This document shows, piece by piece, positions 48,460 through 57,199 of a stretch of DNA of 64,000 bases (positions are counted from its first letter, which is position 1; every line of letters begins with the position of its first letter). The stretch comes from an alpha proteobacterium HIMB114 (GTDB lineage Bacteria > Pseudomonadota > Alphaproteobacteria > Pelagibacterales > Pelagibacteraceae). Where the stretch lies: NCBI GenBank assembly GCA_000163555.2, contig ADAC02000001.1:1116001-1180000 (forward strand). The letters run 5' to 3'. The translations under genes were made by a program, and so were the position numbers. Below the pieces are notes generated by a model. The model saw only the letters and a list, made by a program, of their open reading frames with translations. It made no database searches and was not told the DNA's origin.

Positions 48460-50931
48460 TTAAATTTTTAGTTTTTCTAAAACTGAAAATGCATTTGATA
48501 CTTGCTTTTTTTTAGTTTGTTTGATTTTTTTAGGTAAATATTTAAACTCAGCTTCATTATCAGAGTTAATAAGTTGGTACCCTAAAATTTTAACAAATTG
48601 AATAAAATCATCTTTTGTACAACCAAGCAAATTTATGATTTTTGCATCTAGTTTAAATTTAAAATTTTTGGATCTTGATAAAATTTCAAGAAATAATCTT
48701 TCAAGAATATCTACTCTGATAATAAATTTACCAAAAGTTTCGAAGCCACAAATTCTTAAAAATTTATCATCTTTATTTTGAAAATTTTTTAAAAAATTTA
48801 ATCCAAAATTTGGATAATTTATATCTTTCTTATAATTAAAACATTTCCATAAAATAGTTTTAAACTTAACTGCATTAGGCCTGATCATCCTTGGTTGGTA
48901 AATATGATATTTTCCTATTTTTATTCCTTTCTTTCTTAATTCAAACCTTTCCTGTTTTGAGACATTTTTAATAATTTCATTTGCCTCTTTTCTTTCCAGT
49001 ACTCCATTATTTTCAAATAATTGATAACTCAGTCCTCGCGCAAATGAATTTTTTAAGCTTGCCTTTTCAATAGAAAGCAAGTCATTTAAATGAATATTTT
49101 TTTCATCTTCAAGCCATTTTTCTAAATTAGTTTTTAATTGAGCATAATCATGGTCTTGAAGGGTATCATCAGTGATTAATTTTATTGAAGGATTAAGGTA
49201 ATTTTTTCCAGGTTTTAATTCAGCAACTTTTTTATTTTCCCAATAAATTTTACAATCCTCCTTTAATTCTAATTTATTTAAATTTTTAGAAATAGTATTA
49301 ATTCTATTTTTTAACTCTTCTTGAGCTCCAGATCTTGCAGCCTTTTTTAGTGATTTAATATCTGTGTCTAAATTTGATTTAGAATAGTCCAATTCAATTT
49401 TAAGACCATTTATTTTCCCAATATAATGATCATTAATAAATATCTTATCTTGCTCAACAATTTTAGTATCAAGCTCAATATCTTGTTTTAACCCTTTAGA
49501 TAAAACACTTATTCTTTTGTCAACAAAACTTTTTGTTAGTTCTTCGTGAAGTTTTTCAGATAATTTATCTTCAATATCTTTAGTTTTAGCAATCCAATAA
49601 TCAGCATTTTCTACCCAGTTACTTTTATTTGAAACATAGGACCATGTTCTTACATAAGAAATTCTATTTGCTAAGCTATCAATGTTTCCTTCAAAATTAT
49701 TTAAATTATTTAATTGTTGTTTCATCCAATCGTTAGTTATCTTTCCTTTATCTGAAGATAAGAAGGAGAACACCTTATAAATTATATCAGTATGTTCATT
49801 ATATGAACTTTTGGTAAAATCTGGTATTTGGCAACATTCCCATAATAATTTTACTTGGTGATTACTATTTGAAAAATTTAAATTTAATTTCTCTGAAACT
49901 AAATACCTAAAAGTACTTTCATCTATTAAATCTTTATTTCTAACAAGATTTTCGTATTTTGGTTTTAAGTTTAAGCTATTAATTAATGCAGAACATGATG
50001 AAAAATCTAATTCAGAGTTTCTCCAAAATATATTTAATACATCATCAAATTTATGATTTTCTAATTTTTCAATTTGTTCATCAGTCAATTTTTCGCATTC
50101 ACCCGTAGTTCCAAACGAACCATCATTCATATATCTTCCTGCTCGTCCACTGATTTGACCAATTTCACTATCTCTTAAATTTCTAATTTGTTTTCCATCA
50201 TATTTTTTTAAACCACTGAAATATACATTTTCAATATCCATGTTTATGCCCATACCAATAGCATCTGTAGCAATTAAAAAATCAACATCACCAGACTGAT
50301 AGATGTCTACTTGAGAATTTCTTGTTTTTGGACTTAGAGAGCCCATAACTACTGCCGCTCCACCTTTTTGACGCCTTACAAATTCTGCTAAAGCATAAAC
50401 ATCATCAACAGAAAAAGCGATGATGGCACTCCTTGGTTTAATTCTAGATATCTTTTTGTAACCTGAATAAGTTAATTTAGAGAGCCTTTCACGATAAATA
50501 AATTCTGTTTCAGGTACCAAGGTAGTAATTAATTTTTTAATTGTATCAGATCCTAAAAACATAGTTAATTTATCACCTCTAAAATTTAAAAGGCGATCAG
50601 TAAAAATATGTCCACGCTCTGGGTCTGCACACATTTGTATTTCATCAATTGCAACAAATTCGAAATTAATATCAAGGGGCATTGATTCAACTGTACAAAG
50701 ATAATAATCAGATTTCGGAGGTATAATTTTTTCTTCGCCTGTTACTAATGCTACACGTTCTGGGCCAATTCTATTTACAATTTTGTCATAAACTTCTCTA
50801 GCAAGTAACCTCAATGGAAATCCCATTACTCCATTGCCGTGCTCGAGCATTCTTTCGATAGCAAGAAAAGTTTTGCCTGTATTGGTAGGACCCAGTATAG
50901 CTAAAATCTGAGAATTGGTTATTTGTGTCAT
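48460..50931 (-). CDS. SUV3-like superfamily 2 helicase
   Basis: RNA/DNA helicase related to mitochondrial SUV3 and alphaproteobacterial MgpS-type proteins. Motif I is ILGPTNTGKTFLA near residue 12, motif II is VAIDEIQMCADPERG near residue 91, the third region has MGSLSPKTRN and ATDAIGMGINMDIENVYFSG near residue 222, and motif VI is IGQISGRAGRYM near residue 257. The C-terminal half (residues about 330-823) is K/N/E-rich and less conserved. It could unwind structured RNA for decay. It heads the helicase-TerB-fdxA operon. Confidence 0.85.
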   Translation of the reverse strand: MTQITNSQILAILGPTNTGKTFLAIERMLEHGNGVMGFPLRLLAREVYDKIVNRIGPERVALVTGEEKIIPPKSDYYLCTVESMPLDINFEFVAIDEIQMCADPERGHIFTDRLLNFRGDKLTMFLGSDTIKKLITTLVPETEFIYRERLSKLTYSGYKKISRIKPRSAIIAFSVDDVYALAEFVRRQKGGAAVVMGSLSPKTRNSQVDIYQSGDVDFLIATDAIGMGINMDIENVYFSGLKKYDGKQIRNLRDSEIGQISGRAGRYMNDGSFGTTGECEKLTDEQIEKLENHKFDDVLNIFWRNSELDFSSCSALINSLNLKPKYENLVRNKDLIDESTFRYLVSEKLNLNFSNSNHQVKLLWECCQIPDFTKSSYNEHTDIIYKVFSFLSSDKGKITNDWMKQQLNNLNNFEGNIDSLANRISYVRTWSYVSNKSNWVENADYWIAKTKDIEDKLSEKLHEELTKSFVDKRISVLSKGLKQDIELDTKIVEQDKIFINDHYIGKINGLKIELDYSKSNLDTDIKSLKKAARSGAQEELKNRINTISKNLNKLELKEDCKIYWENKKVAELKPGKNYLNPSIKLITDDTLQDHDYAQLKTNLEKWLEDEKNIHLNDLLSIEKASLKNSFARGLSYQLFENNGVLERKEANEIIKNVSKQERFELRKKGIKIGKYHIYQPRMIRPNAVKFKTILWKCFNYKKDINYPNFGLNFLKNFQNKDDKFLRICGFETFGKFIIRVDILERLFLEILSRSKNFKFKLDAKIINLLGCTKDDFIQFVKILGYQLINSDNEAEFKYLPKKIKQTKKKQVSNAFSVLEKLKI

Positions 50932-51014
50932 AAAATTTTTGACCTACTATATTTTGATAGAGTACAAGAACAAATTATGGATAAAAGGCGACCGAATCAA
51001 CCATAAAAATGTTC

Positions 51015-51770
51015 TTATTTAAACAATGGTCTTTTTATCGAACTGAGTTTTAGAGATTTTTTTTCAAGTTCAGAAATAACATTGCGAGTCTTCATTTTTA
51101 TCACTTTCTTTCTTGATCCAAATGCGTGAATGCATTCTTTTTTATTAATTGAAATTGCAACATGTCCTTTCCAAAATAAAAGATCCCCTTTTTTAATTTG
51201 TCTTAAATTAATTTTTTTTTTAAAAAATTTTTCTTGATCTTTGCTATCTCTAGGACATTTTAAAAAATTATTTTTCATTAGTTCTTGAACTAATCCAGAG
51301 CAATCGATACCATCAATAGTGTTACCACCCCACACGTACTTAACATTTATAAAAATTTTAATTTTTTCTAAAAAATTAATTTTTTTAATTTTCTCGATTA
51401 ATTTTATGTCAGTGTTTTTTATCCATAAATCACCAATCATTGAAAATTTCGGAGTTATTTTTGAAATATAAACTTTGGAATTTAAATATAAATATTTTTT
51501 AGTTTTTGATTGTACGTTATTACGTTTAAACAGATATGCTTTACCACTGTTTACGATATAATTTTGCTTTAACTGAATATTATCGAGATGCTTTTTTTTA
51601 ATATAACCATAATATTTATCACTTTGCGTATAACCATAATATAAATCTTTAATTTGTTTTAATTTTATAAATTTTTCACCAAAAATTACTTCTTTCAGCT
51701 TTTCTGATTTTGTATTAGCTTTTTTAAAAAGCGAGGATTTATTTTTTTTTATAAAATAAACATTATTCAT
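51015..51770 (-). CDS. NlpC/P60 family peptidase
   Basis: Putative murein peptide hydrolase. Two SH3-like segments occupy residues 1-125 (FKKANTKSEKLKEVIFGEKFIKL). The NlpC/P60 domain has the catalytic cysteine in GIDCSGLVQELM near residue 159 and the histidine in WKGHVAISINKKECIHAFG near residue 205. No signal peptide is visible, as in other alphaproteobacterial NlpC proteins with SH3 domains, which include gamma-glutamyl-meso-diaminopimelate peptidases that act on recycled peptides in the cytoplasm. The length is 251 residues. It is coupled to the zinc-ribbon gene by a one-base overlap. Confidence 0.88.
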   Translation of the reverse strand: MNNVYFIKKNKSSLFKKANTKSEKLKEVIFGEKFIKLKQIKDLYYGYTQSDKYYGYIKKKHLDNIQLKQNYIVNSGKAYLFKRNNVQSKTKKYLYLNSKVYISKITPKFSMIGDLWIKNTDIKLIEKIKKINFLEKIKIFINVKYVWGGNTIDGIDCSGLVQELMKNNFLKCPRDSKDQEKFFKKKINLRQIKKGDLLFWKGHVAISINKKECIHAFGSRKKVIKMKTRNVISELEKKSLKLSSIKRPLFK

Positions 51771-52234
51771 TAAATTTTATTTTGTATATTTTTTATAGCT
51801 TTCAAGGTTGCCTCTTTAATAAAAATTATATTAGCTTTTAATATTTCAGTAATAATTTCTAAACTTTCATAGAAATTTATAAGAGAGGGATTTGAAGAAA
51901 TTACTAAATCTTTATAATGAAATGCCAATTTGTAAATTATAAAAATTAAGAGAAAAAATATCAAAATTAAAATTAATAAATTTGATCTTTTTTCTTCTTT
52001 TTCTTTAGGTTTTTTTTTGTTTGATAGTTTAGATTTATTTTTAGTGGGATTCATTTCTTTCAATAAATCTTTTTGATTATTTTCTTCAAGGTTTTGATTG
52101 CTGACTAGGTTTGTTTTAAATTCTTGGTACCACTCTTCATTACAAATTGAACATTGCAAGGTTCTTCCAGGTGGTATGATTTCTTCATCTGGGATTTTAA
52201 ACTTGTATTTCTTACATTTGCATTCAATAATCAT
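51770..52234 (-). CDS. Zinc-ribbon membrane protein, MJ0042 type
   Basis: A 154-residue protein starting with a zinc finger: CKCKKYKFKIPDEEIIPPG near residues 4-22 and LQCSICNEEWYQEF near residue 26 form the two Cys pairs of an MJ0042-type ribbon. A K/N-rich linker follows, then one transmembrane helix at about residues 87-107 (LLILILIFFLLIFIIY) and a short C-terminal domain. In other alphaproteobacteria similar proteins sit near ftsE/ftsX or cell-division genes. Function unknown. It is divergent from the TauE-like gene with only 31 bases between. Confidence 0.75.
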   Translation of the reverse strand: MIIECKCKKYKFKIPDEEIIPPGRTLQCSICNEEWYQEFKTNLVSNQNLEENNQKDLLKEMNPTKNKSKLSNKKKPKEKEEKRSNLLILILIFFLLIFIIYKLAFHYKDLVISSNPSLINFYESLEIITEILKANIIFIKEATLKAIKNIQNKI

Positions 52235-52265
52235 ATATTATTTGTATTATAAAATTTAAAACCTA

Positions 52266-53024
52266 ATGATATCGATATCGAATATAGATTCTATAATATT
52301 AATTCAAGTAGTATTAATTTTTTTAGTAGGTGGGATGGTCAAAGGTCTAATAGGTGTTGGACTTCCAACTGTGACGCTTACATTGTTAAGTTTTGTATTT
52401 GATATAAAAGATTCAATATCAATCATATTAATTCCAGTAATTTTAACAAATTTTTACCAGATGCTAGATGGTAACTATTTAAGAGAAATTATTAGTGATG
52501 TTAAATTCTTTCTGATTGGATCATTTTTATTTATTTTTCCAGGTTTTTATTTTTTAACTATATTAAAGTCAGATACTATTTTGATAATTTTAGCATTATT
52601 ATTGATTATTAATTCACTCTTTTCATTGATGAAGTATGAAATTAAAATAAAGAATTATAAATCTAAAAAAATTCAATTAATAATAGGCTCAATGACAGGA
52701 CTTACTACAGGGGTAACTAGTATTTATACGATGCCTTTTATTTTCCTTATTCAATCACTCAAATACTCAAAAAATAAAGTTATTCAGTTAATGGGCTTAA
52801 GTTTTTTTATATTTGCCTCCATGCAATTAGTATTATTTAGCTCATATCAAATGATTAATTTTAATAAACTACTTGTCTCTTTATTGGCATGTTTTCCAAT
52901 ATTGATTGGGGTTTATTTTGGTTCAGTATTGAGAAAAAGAATTAGTGAAAGTTTTTTTAAAACTTTATTTAATATGATGTTGGTTATTATGGGTGGTTTA
53001 TTAATAATTAAAATTATTTTTTAG
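52266..53024 (+). CDS. TauE/SafE-family membrane permease
   Basis: Integral membrane protein of the TSUP (TauE/SafE/YfcA) family with about eight hydrophobic helices across 252 residues. The family repeat GGMVKGLIGVGLPTVTL is near residue 22 and its second copy GSMTGLTTGVTSIYTMPFIFL is near residue 140. TSUP members export or import sulfite, sulfoacetate or other small organosulfur anions; in SAR11 such proteins are plausible in sulfonate or organosulfur handling, but no dedicated enzyme genes are adjacent. Its end overlaps the convergent EF-hand gene by 11 bases. Confidence 0.85.
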   Translation: MISISNIDSIILIQVVLIFLVGGMVKGLIGVGLPTVTLTLLSFVFDIKDSISIILIPVILTNFYQMLDGNYLREIISDVKFFLIGSFLFIFPGFYFLTILKSDTILIILALLLIINSLFSLMKYEIKIKNYKSKKIQLIIGSMTGLTTGVTSIYTMPFIFLIQSLKYSKNKVIQLMGLSFFIFASMQLVLFSSYQMINFNKLLVSLLACFPILIGVYFGSVLRKRISESFFKTLFNMMLVIMGGLLIIKIIF

Positions 53025-53337
53025 TATTTTGTTTTTTCTTAAAATTTTCTATTTCTTCTTTTGAAAGCTTTCCGTCTTTATTGGTATCAATCTTTTTTGC
53101 CAATTCCGTTCTTCTTTTAGCTTGTTCTTTTTTAGCATTGATTATCCTTTGTTTATAAGCCTCATTTTCTTTTGCATCAATTTTTCCATCTTTATTGATA
53201 TCAACAAGATCAAATCTTTTTTCTAATGCTTTAATATTTCTATCAATAAACTCTTTTTTTGTGATTGTTTTGAATTCAGCTTTAGCGTTTGTAATTATTA
53301 ATAGCGTAATAATTATTAAATTTCTTAATATATTCAT
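53014..53337 (-). CDS. EF-hand calcium-binding protein, exported
   Basis: Small secreted protein of 107 residues from the ATG at 53337. A signal peptide covers about residues 1-20 (LRNLIIITLLIITNAKA). Two canonical EF-hand loops follow: DINKDGKIDAKE near residue 48 and DTNKDGKLSKEE near residue 83, each with D-x-D/N-x-D and a terminal glutamate. The rest is lysine-rich helix. Function is unknown; periplasmic calcium binding is the simplest reading. It is third in line after the cytochrome c and AmpG-like genes on the same strand. Confidence 0.82.
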   Translation of the reverse strand: MNILRNLIIITLLIITNAKAEFKTITKKEFIDRNIKALEKRFDLVDINKDGKIDAKENEAYKQRIINAKKEQAKRRTELAKKIDTNKDGKLSKEEIENFKKKQNTKK

Positions 53338-53372
53338 GACCCCAAGTATCATCACTCAATAAAGCTGTAAAA

Positions 53373-54830
53373 TTATAATTTTCTTTTATTAAGAAAAATG
53401 ACTAAAAAAATTACAGGAAAACCTAAAACGGCTGTAAATATAAAAAAACTTGGGTAATCTATCACATCAACTATTCCACCAGCATATCCAGCAATAAGTT
53501 TTGGGATAAAAAGCATTAAAGAAGTGAAAAGAGCATATTGTGTAGCTGTAAATTTAATTGAAGTTAAAGATGATAAATAAACAACAAAGGCTGCTCCAGC
53601 AAATCCACTTGCTAAATTATCTGCAATAATAATTGTTGCTAAATAAAATAAGTTTTTTTCTATGATAGCAAGAAAAGCAAACAAAACATTAGTCAATGCA
53701 GCTGTGATTGCCCCTATTAATAAGCTTTTATAAGTTCCAAATCTCATCGCAAAAGTTCCACCAAGTATTCCACCTAGGATTGTTGCAATTAATCCAAAAA
53801 ATTTAGAGAATGTTGCTATATCTTTAATTTCATAACCTTTTTCTAAGTAAAAAATATTTGCCATAACTCCCATCACTACGTCTGCTATTCTATATAGCCC
53901 AATTAAAAGAAGTATCATTAATGCAATTTTTTTATATCGTTTGAAAAAATCAACAATAGGATTAATAAATATTTCACGTGATTGTTTTTTTGGTAAAAAA
54001 TTAATTTTTTCTAAAATTAAAAGAGAGATCAGAGCTACTCCAAAGCTAAATATTATTTTGAAAATATTATAAAAAAAATTATAAAAATGATTTAATATTT
54101 TAACCTCTGGAATATTAAGAAAAAATACAAAAAAAATTAATATTGATAAAATGGTAGAAAAAGTAAATTTTAATTGATTTTTATAATTTATTTTTTTTAC
54201 TTTATTATTAGTTGGCTCTTTACATAAGGCTGTTGAAATGAAACCTATGATCATAAAAAAACCTATAATTTGATAGACATTTTTCCATACTTCGGTTTGA
54301 TAATTTTCTTCGCTCATAATTGACGCTAACCAAAGACTTCCTGCGCCAGAAACAATCATTGCAATCCTATATCCTGCTAAATACATAGATGCTAGGGGTC
54401 CTTGTTTTTTTTCAGGAGCTGATTCAATCCTAAATGCATCTATTACAATGTCTTGAGTGGCGCTAAAGATGGCAATTAGCACAATAGCAAATGCCATAAA
54501 TTTTAAATTATTTTGTGGGTCAGAGTATGATGTTAATATAATTGAAAAAAAAATTAGAATTTGTGTAATTAGTAACCAACTTTTTCTGTGACCAATTTTG
54601 TGAAGTAAAGGGATTTCAAATTTATCTACTATTGGGCTCCATAAAAATTTGAAGGAGTAAGCAAAGCCAGCCCAGCTAAATAGTGTAACAGTACTTCGTT
54701 CTACTCCAGCCTTTACTAGCCATACTGACAGGGTAGAAAATACAAGCATGATAGGTAAGCCGGCTGAAAAGCCCAAGCCACCCATAATCATCACTTCTTT
54801 TTTTGTAAATATAGATAGATCTTTAATCAT
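53373..54830 (-). CDS. AmpG-like MFS permease
   Basis: Major facilitator superfamily protein of the AmpG group, 485 residues from the ATG at 54830 and about 12 or more hydrophobic helices. GGLGFSAGLPIMLVFSTLSVWLVKAG near the N-terminus and WAGFAYSFKFLWSPIVDKFEIPLL near residue 47 are AmpG signatures, as is ATQDIVIDAFRIE near residue 125. AmpG imports anhydromuropeptides for cell-wall recycling, which agrees with the NlpC/P60 gene 2 kb away. A 12-base perfect palindrome TTAAGATCTTAA (54844-54855) lies just upstream of its start. Confidence 0.85.
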   Translation of the reverse strand: MIKDLSIFTKKEVMIMGGLGFSAGLPIMLVFSTLSVWLVKAGVERSTVTLFSWAGFAYSFKFLWSPIVDKFEIPLLHKIGHRKSWLLITQILIFFSIILTSYSDPQNNLKFMAFAIVLIAIFSATQDIVIDAFRIESAPEKKQGPLASMYLAGYRIAMIVSGAGSLWLASIMSEENYQTEVWKNVYQIIGFFMIIGFISTALCKEPTNNKVKKINYKNQLKFTFSTILSILIFFVFFLNIPEVKILNHFYNFFYNIFKIIFSFGVALISLLILEKINFLPKKQSREIFINPIVDFFKRYKKIALMILLLIGLYRIADVVMGVMANIFYLEKGYEIKDIATFSKFFGLIATILGGILGGTFAMRFGTYKSLLIGAITAALTNVLFAFLAIIEKNLFYLATIIIADNLASGFAGAAFVVYLSSLTSIKFTATQYALFTSLMLFIPKLIAGYAGGIVDVIDYPSFFIFTAVLGFPVIFLVIFLNKRKL

Positions 54831-54866
54831 CAAATTTTATAAATTAAGATCTTAAAGGAGTTTAAA

Positions 54867-55409
54867 TTATTTTAAAGGCGCAGGAGAATCGCTCTTGCTA
54901 TTCATATAAGCAATCACATTTGCTCTATCACTGTCTTTTTTTAAGCCAGCAAAACCCATTTTTGTACCTTTTATATACTTCATAGGTTTATGCAAAAATC
55001 CGTTTAATTCTTCAAATGTCCAATTTTTTCCGTATCCACTTAAAGCTGCAGAGTATTTAAATCCTTCTACTGCTCCCACTTTTTTATTTACTACACCCCA
55101 AAGACCAGGACCAATTTTATTCGCTCCACCTTTATCAATGCTATGACAAGCGGCACATTTTTTAAATACCTTTGCTCCCGCCTCAATTGATGCTGATGCT
55201 AGAAGAGGTGTAATCGGGGCAAGTGATGCTTCAACTTTTTTCTCAGCTACTTGCCCAGTTGTTGTTTGCTCTACACCTTCAATTTTATACGCTGATTTTT
55301 CAGGTTTATCGACATGGTAAATAACATTTCCAATTTCTTTAATACCAATGAAAACTAATGCAGTTGTTAAAATTGCTGCTGCGATTTTATTAAATTCAAA
55401 ACTATCCAT
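54867..55409 (-). CDS. Membrane-anchored cytochrome c (CycM type)
   Basis: Class I c-type cytochrome of 180 residues anchored by an uncleaved N-terminal helix (residues 8-27, IAAAILTTALVFIGIKEIGNVIY). An extended linker rich in E, K, A and P follows. The heme-binding motif is KKCAACHSIDKGG near residue 84, and the distal methionine is in GTKMGFAGLKK near residue 150. In alphaproteobacteria such CycM proteins carry electrons from the bc1 complex to the aa3 oxidase. It is divergent from kdsB. Confidence 0.92.
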   Translation of the reverse strand: MDSFEFNKIAAAILTTALVFIGIKEIGNVIYHVDKPEKSAYKIEGVEQTTTGQVAEKKVEASLAPITPLLASASIEAGAKVFKKCAACHSIDKGGANKIGPGLWGVVNKKVGAVEGFKYSAALSGYGKNWTFEELNGFLHKPMKYIKGTKMGFAGLKKDSDRANVIAYMNSKSDSPAPLK

Positions 55410-55483
55410 TACTTAATTGAAGAATTCATATATTATTTTTAGAGAGATTTAGAGTATAAATAACGTAACAGTTGTCGCACTTA

Positions 55484-56203
55484 ATGAATAAAACAGCAAT
55501 AATAATTCCAAGCCACCTTGCAGCAAAAAGACTTCCAAATAAACCTTTATTGAAAATTCATGGCAAAGCAATGATCTCACATGTATGGGAAAGGTCTAAA
55601 GCCTCAAATGTAACAGATGTATTCGTAGCAACCGCAGATACAGAAATTCTCAATGAAATAAAAAATAACGGGGGTAACGCTATATTAACCGGCAAACAAC
55701 ATACAACTGGAAGCGATAGAATTCATGAAGCTATAGACAAATTACAACTTGATCATGATATCATTATTAACGTTCAAGGCGATATGCCTATGATAAATCC
55801 TGAAACAATTAATTTAATAAATAATTTTATGATTGCTAACCCAAATGTAAATATCTCTACTGTAGCTAGTGAAATATCTAAAGATGAAACTGAAGATAAA
55901 AATGTTGTTAAAGCAGTCACTGAGCACGACTTAAAAAAAAATAAATTTCAAAAAGCACTAAATTTTGTAAGAGAAATATCTAATGAAAAATTTTATTATC
56001 ATCATATTGGATTATATGCCTACAGAAAAAATGTTTTAAATAAATTTGTAAATATGCAAAAAACTGAAAATGAAATTAATAGAAGTCTTGAGCAGATGAG
56101 ATTTTTAGATCATAATATTGATATTTTTGTTGGATATACGCATGATAATCCATTAAGTGTAGACACCAAAGAAGATTTAGAAAAAATTAGAAAATTTATA
56201 TGA
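55484..56203 (+). CDS. kdsB: 3-deoxy-manno-octulosonate cytidylyltransferase
   Basis: Activates KDO as CMP-KDO for lipopolysaccharide core synthesis, which tells that this cell has an outer membrane. The N-terminal IIPSHLAAKRLPNKPL, VFVATADTEI, the LTGKQHTTGSDRIHEA motif near residue 66 and INVQGDMPMI near residue 97 are family signatures. The ATG at 55484 is chosen over an upstream TTG because it begins the conserved region. It gives 239 residues and overlaps pheA by ATGA. Confidence 0.95.
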   Translation: MNKTAIIIPSHLAAKRLPNKPLLKIHGKAMISHVWERSKASNVTDVFVATADTEILNEIKNNGGNAILTGKQHTTGSDRIHEAIDKLQLDHDIIINVQGDMPMINPETINLINNFMIANPNVNISTVASEISKDETEDKNVVKAVTEHDLKKNKFQKALNFVREISNEKFYYHHIGLYAYRKNVLNKFVNMQKTENEINRSLEQMRFLDHNIDIFVGYTHDNPLSVDTKEDLEKIRKFI

Positions 56204-57045
56204 AACAAAAAATTGCTATACAAGGTGAACTTGGTTCTTACTCTCATTTGGCTGCAACAGAAATATTTGGTGATATTGAAGTTGTTCCATGTAAAACGTT
56301 TGACCAAGCATTAGATTTAGTAAAAAATAATAAAGATATAAAAGCTGTTATCCCAATTGAAAATTCAATTGCTGGAAGAGTTGCAGATGTACATTATTTA
56401 TTGCCAAAATATAAACTAAGTGTGATTGGTGAGTCTTTTCATAAAGTTAACCATTGTTTACTTACTCTTAACGGTAATGATTTAAAAAATATAAAGTATG
56501 TTAAAAGCCATTCGCATGCAATTGGACAATGCCATCAAAAAATTAATAAATATAATTTAAGCCCAATTATTGAAGCAGATACAGCAGGTGCTGCAAAAAA
56601 ATTGAGTGAGGAAAAATCTTTAGATGTTGCTGTTATTGCATCTGAATTGGCAGCTCAAATTTATAATCTAAATATAATTGAAAAAAATTTTGAGGATATT
56701 TCAGGAAATACTACGAGGTTTTTAACAATGTCTTCAGACAAAATAAATTTGATAGGTTATGAAAAAAATAAAAAATTTATTACGACTTGTATTTTTAAAT
56801 TAAAAAGCTTACCCGCAGCGTTGTATAATTCTTTAGGTGGTTTTGCCGTGAATAATGTTAACCTTACAAAACTTGAAAGCTTTACTGTAAATAATTCTTT
56901 TGATCAGGCGTTATTTTATTTGGATATTGAAGGGCATGCTAAAGAACCCAAAGTAGAAACCGCGCTTGAAACTTTAAAAAAGAATACTGAAAGTCTAGAT
57001 ATTTTGGGAGTTTATTTGGCCTCTGATTATAGAAATAATCATTAG
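56200..57045 (+). CDS. pheA: Prephenate dehydratase
   Basis: Converts prephenate to phenylpyruvate for phenylalanine synthesis. The catalytic domain covers about residues 1-180, with AIQGELGSYSHLAA at the start and the TRF motif in ISGNTTRFLTMS near residue 170. An ACT regulatory domain follows (ALYNSLGGFAVNNVNLTKLESFTV near residue 207, FYLDIEGHA near residue 245). The E. coli-type ESRP motif reads ESFT here, as in many alphaproteobacteria. There is no fused chorismate mutase. The length is 281 residues. Confidence 0.95.
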   Translation: MKQKIAIQGELGSYSHLAATEIFGDIEVVPCKTFDQALDLVKNNKDIKAVIPIENSIAGRVADVHYLLPKYKLSVIGESFHKVNHCLLTLNGNDLKNIKYVKSHSHAIGQCHQKINKYNLSPIIEADTAGAAKKLSEEKSLDVAVIASELAAQIYNLNIIEKNFEDISGNTTRFLTMSSDKINLIGYEKNKKFITTCIFKLKSLPAALYNSLGGFAVNNVNLTKLESFTVNNSFDQALFYLDIEGHAKEPKVETALETLKKNTESLDILGVYLASDYRNNH

Positions 57046-57083
57046 TCCACAGATTCAATCCTGTAGATTTTAGTCTAAGTTGT

Positions 57084-57089
57084 TATATT
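57084..57089 (+). promoter_or_regulatory. -10 box of the SRP RNA gene
   Basis: TATATT (5 of 6) lies 6 bases before the first base of the SRP RNA. The matching -35 region near 57062 (TGTAGA) is poor. The spacing to the RNA 5' end is what supports the call. Confidence 0.45.
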
Positions 57090-57094
57090 GCTAT

Positions 57095-57190
57095 GGGGGA
57101 TTGGTAACAGGTGGATGTTACGCTAATCCGGTCAGGTTCGAAAGAAAGCAGCCGTACCGTAAATTTTTCAGGTTGTTATTCAGTTCCCCG
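57095..57190 (+). ncRNA. ffs: Signal recognition particle RNA (small bacterial type)
   Basis: About 96 bases with the universal SRP domain IV: GGTCAGGT near 57130, the GAAA-type tetraloop with flanking AAGCAGCC near 57147, and closing strands. The outer helix pairs GGGGA..GGTAAC at the 5' end with GTTAT..TTCCCC at the 3' end. It lacks the Alu domain, the usual form in proteobacteria. Five T residues follow directly, and the dnaX ATG begins at 57200. The ffs-dnaX-ybaB-recR order is common. Confidence 0.96.
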
Positions 57191-57199
57191 TTTTTAATT

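Noticed and set aside
52235-52265. Shared promoter between the zinc-ribbon and TauE genes
   Set aside because: TATAAT is present on the minus strand, but no acceptable -35 element at 15-19 bases was found, so I did not list it as a feature.
57080-57199. A dnaX reading frame extended 40 codons upstream
   Set aside because: The extension reads straight through the SRP RNA gene and has no family resemblance; the conserved DnaX N-terminus starts just after 57200.
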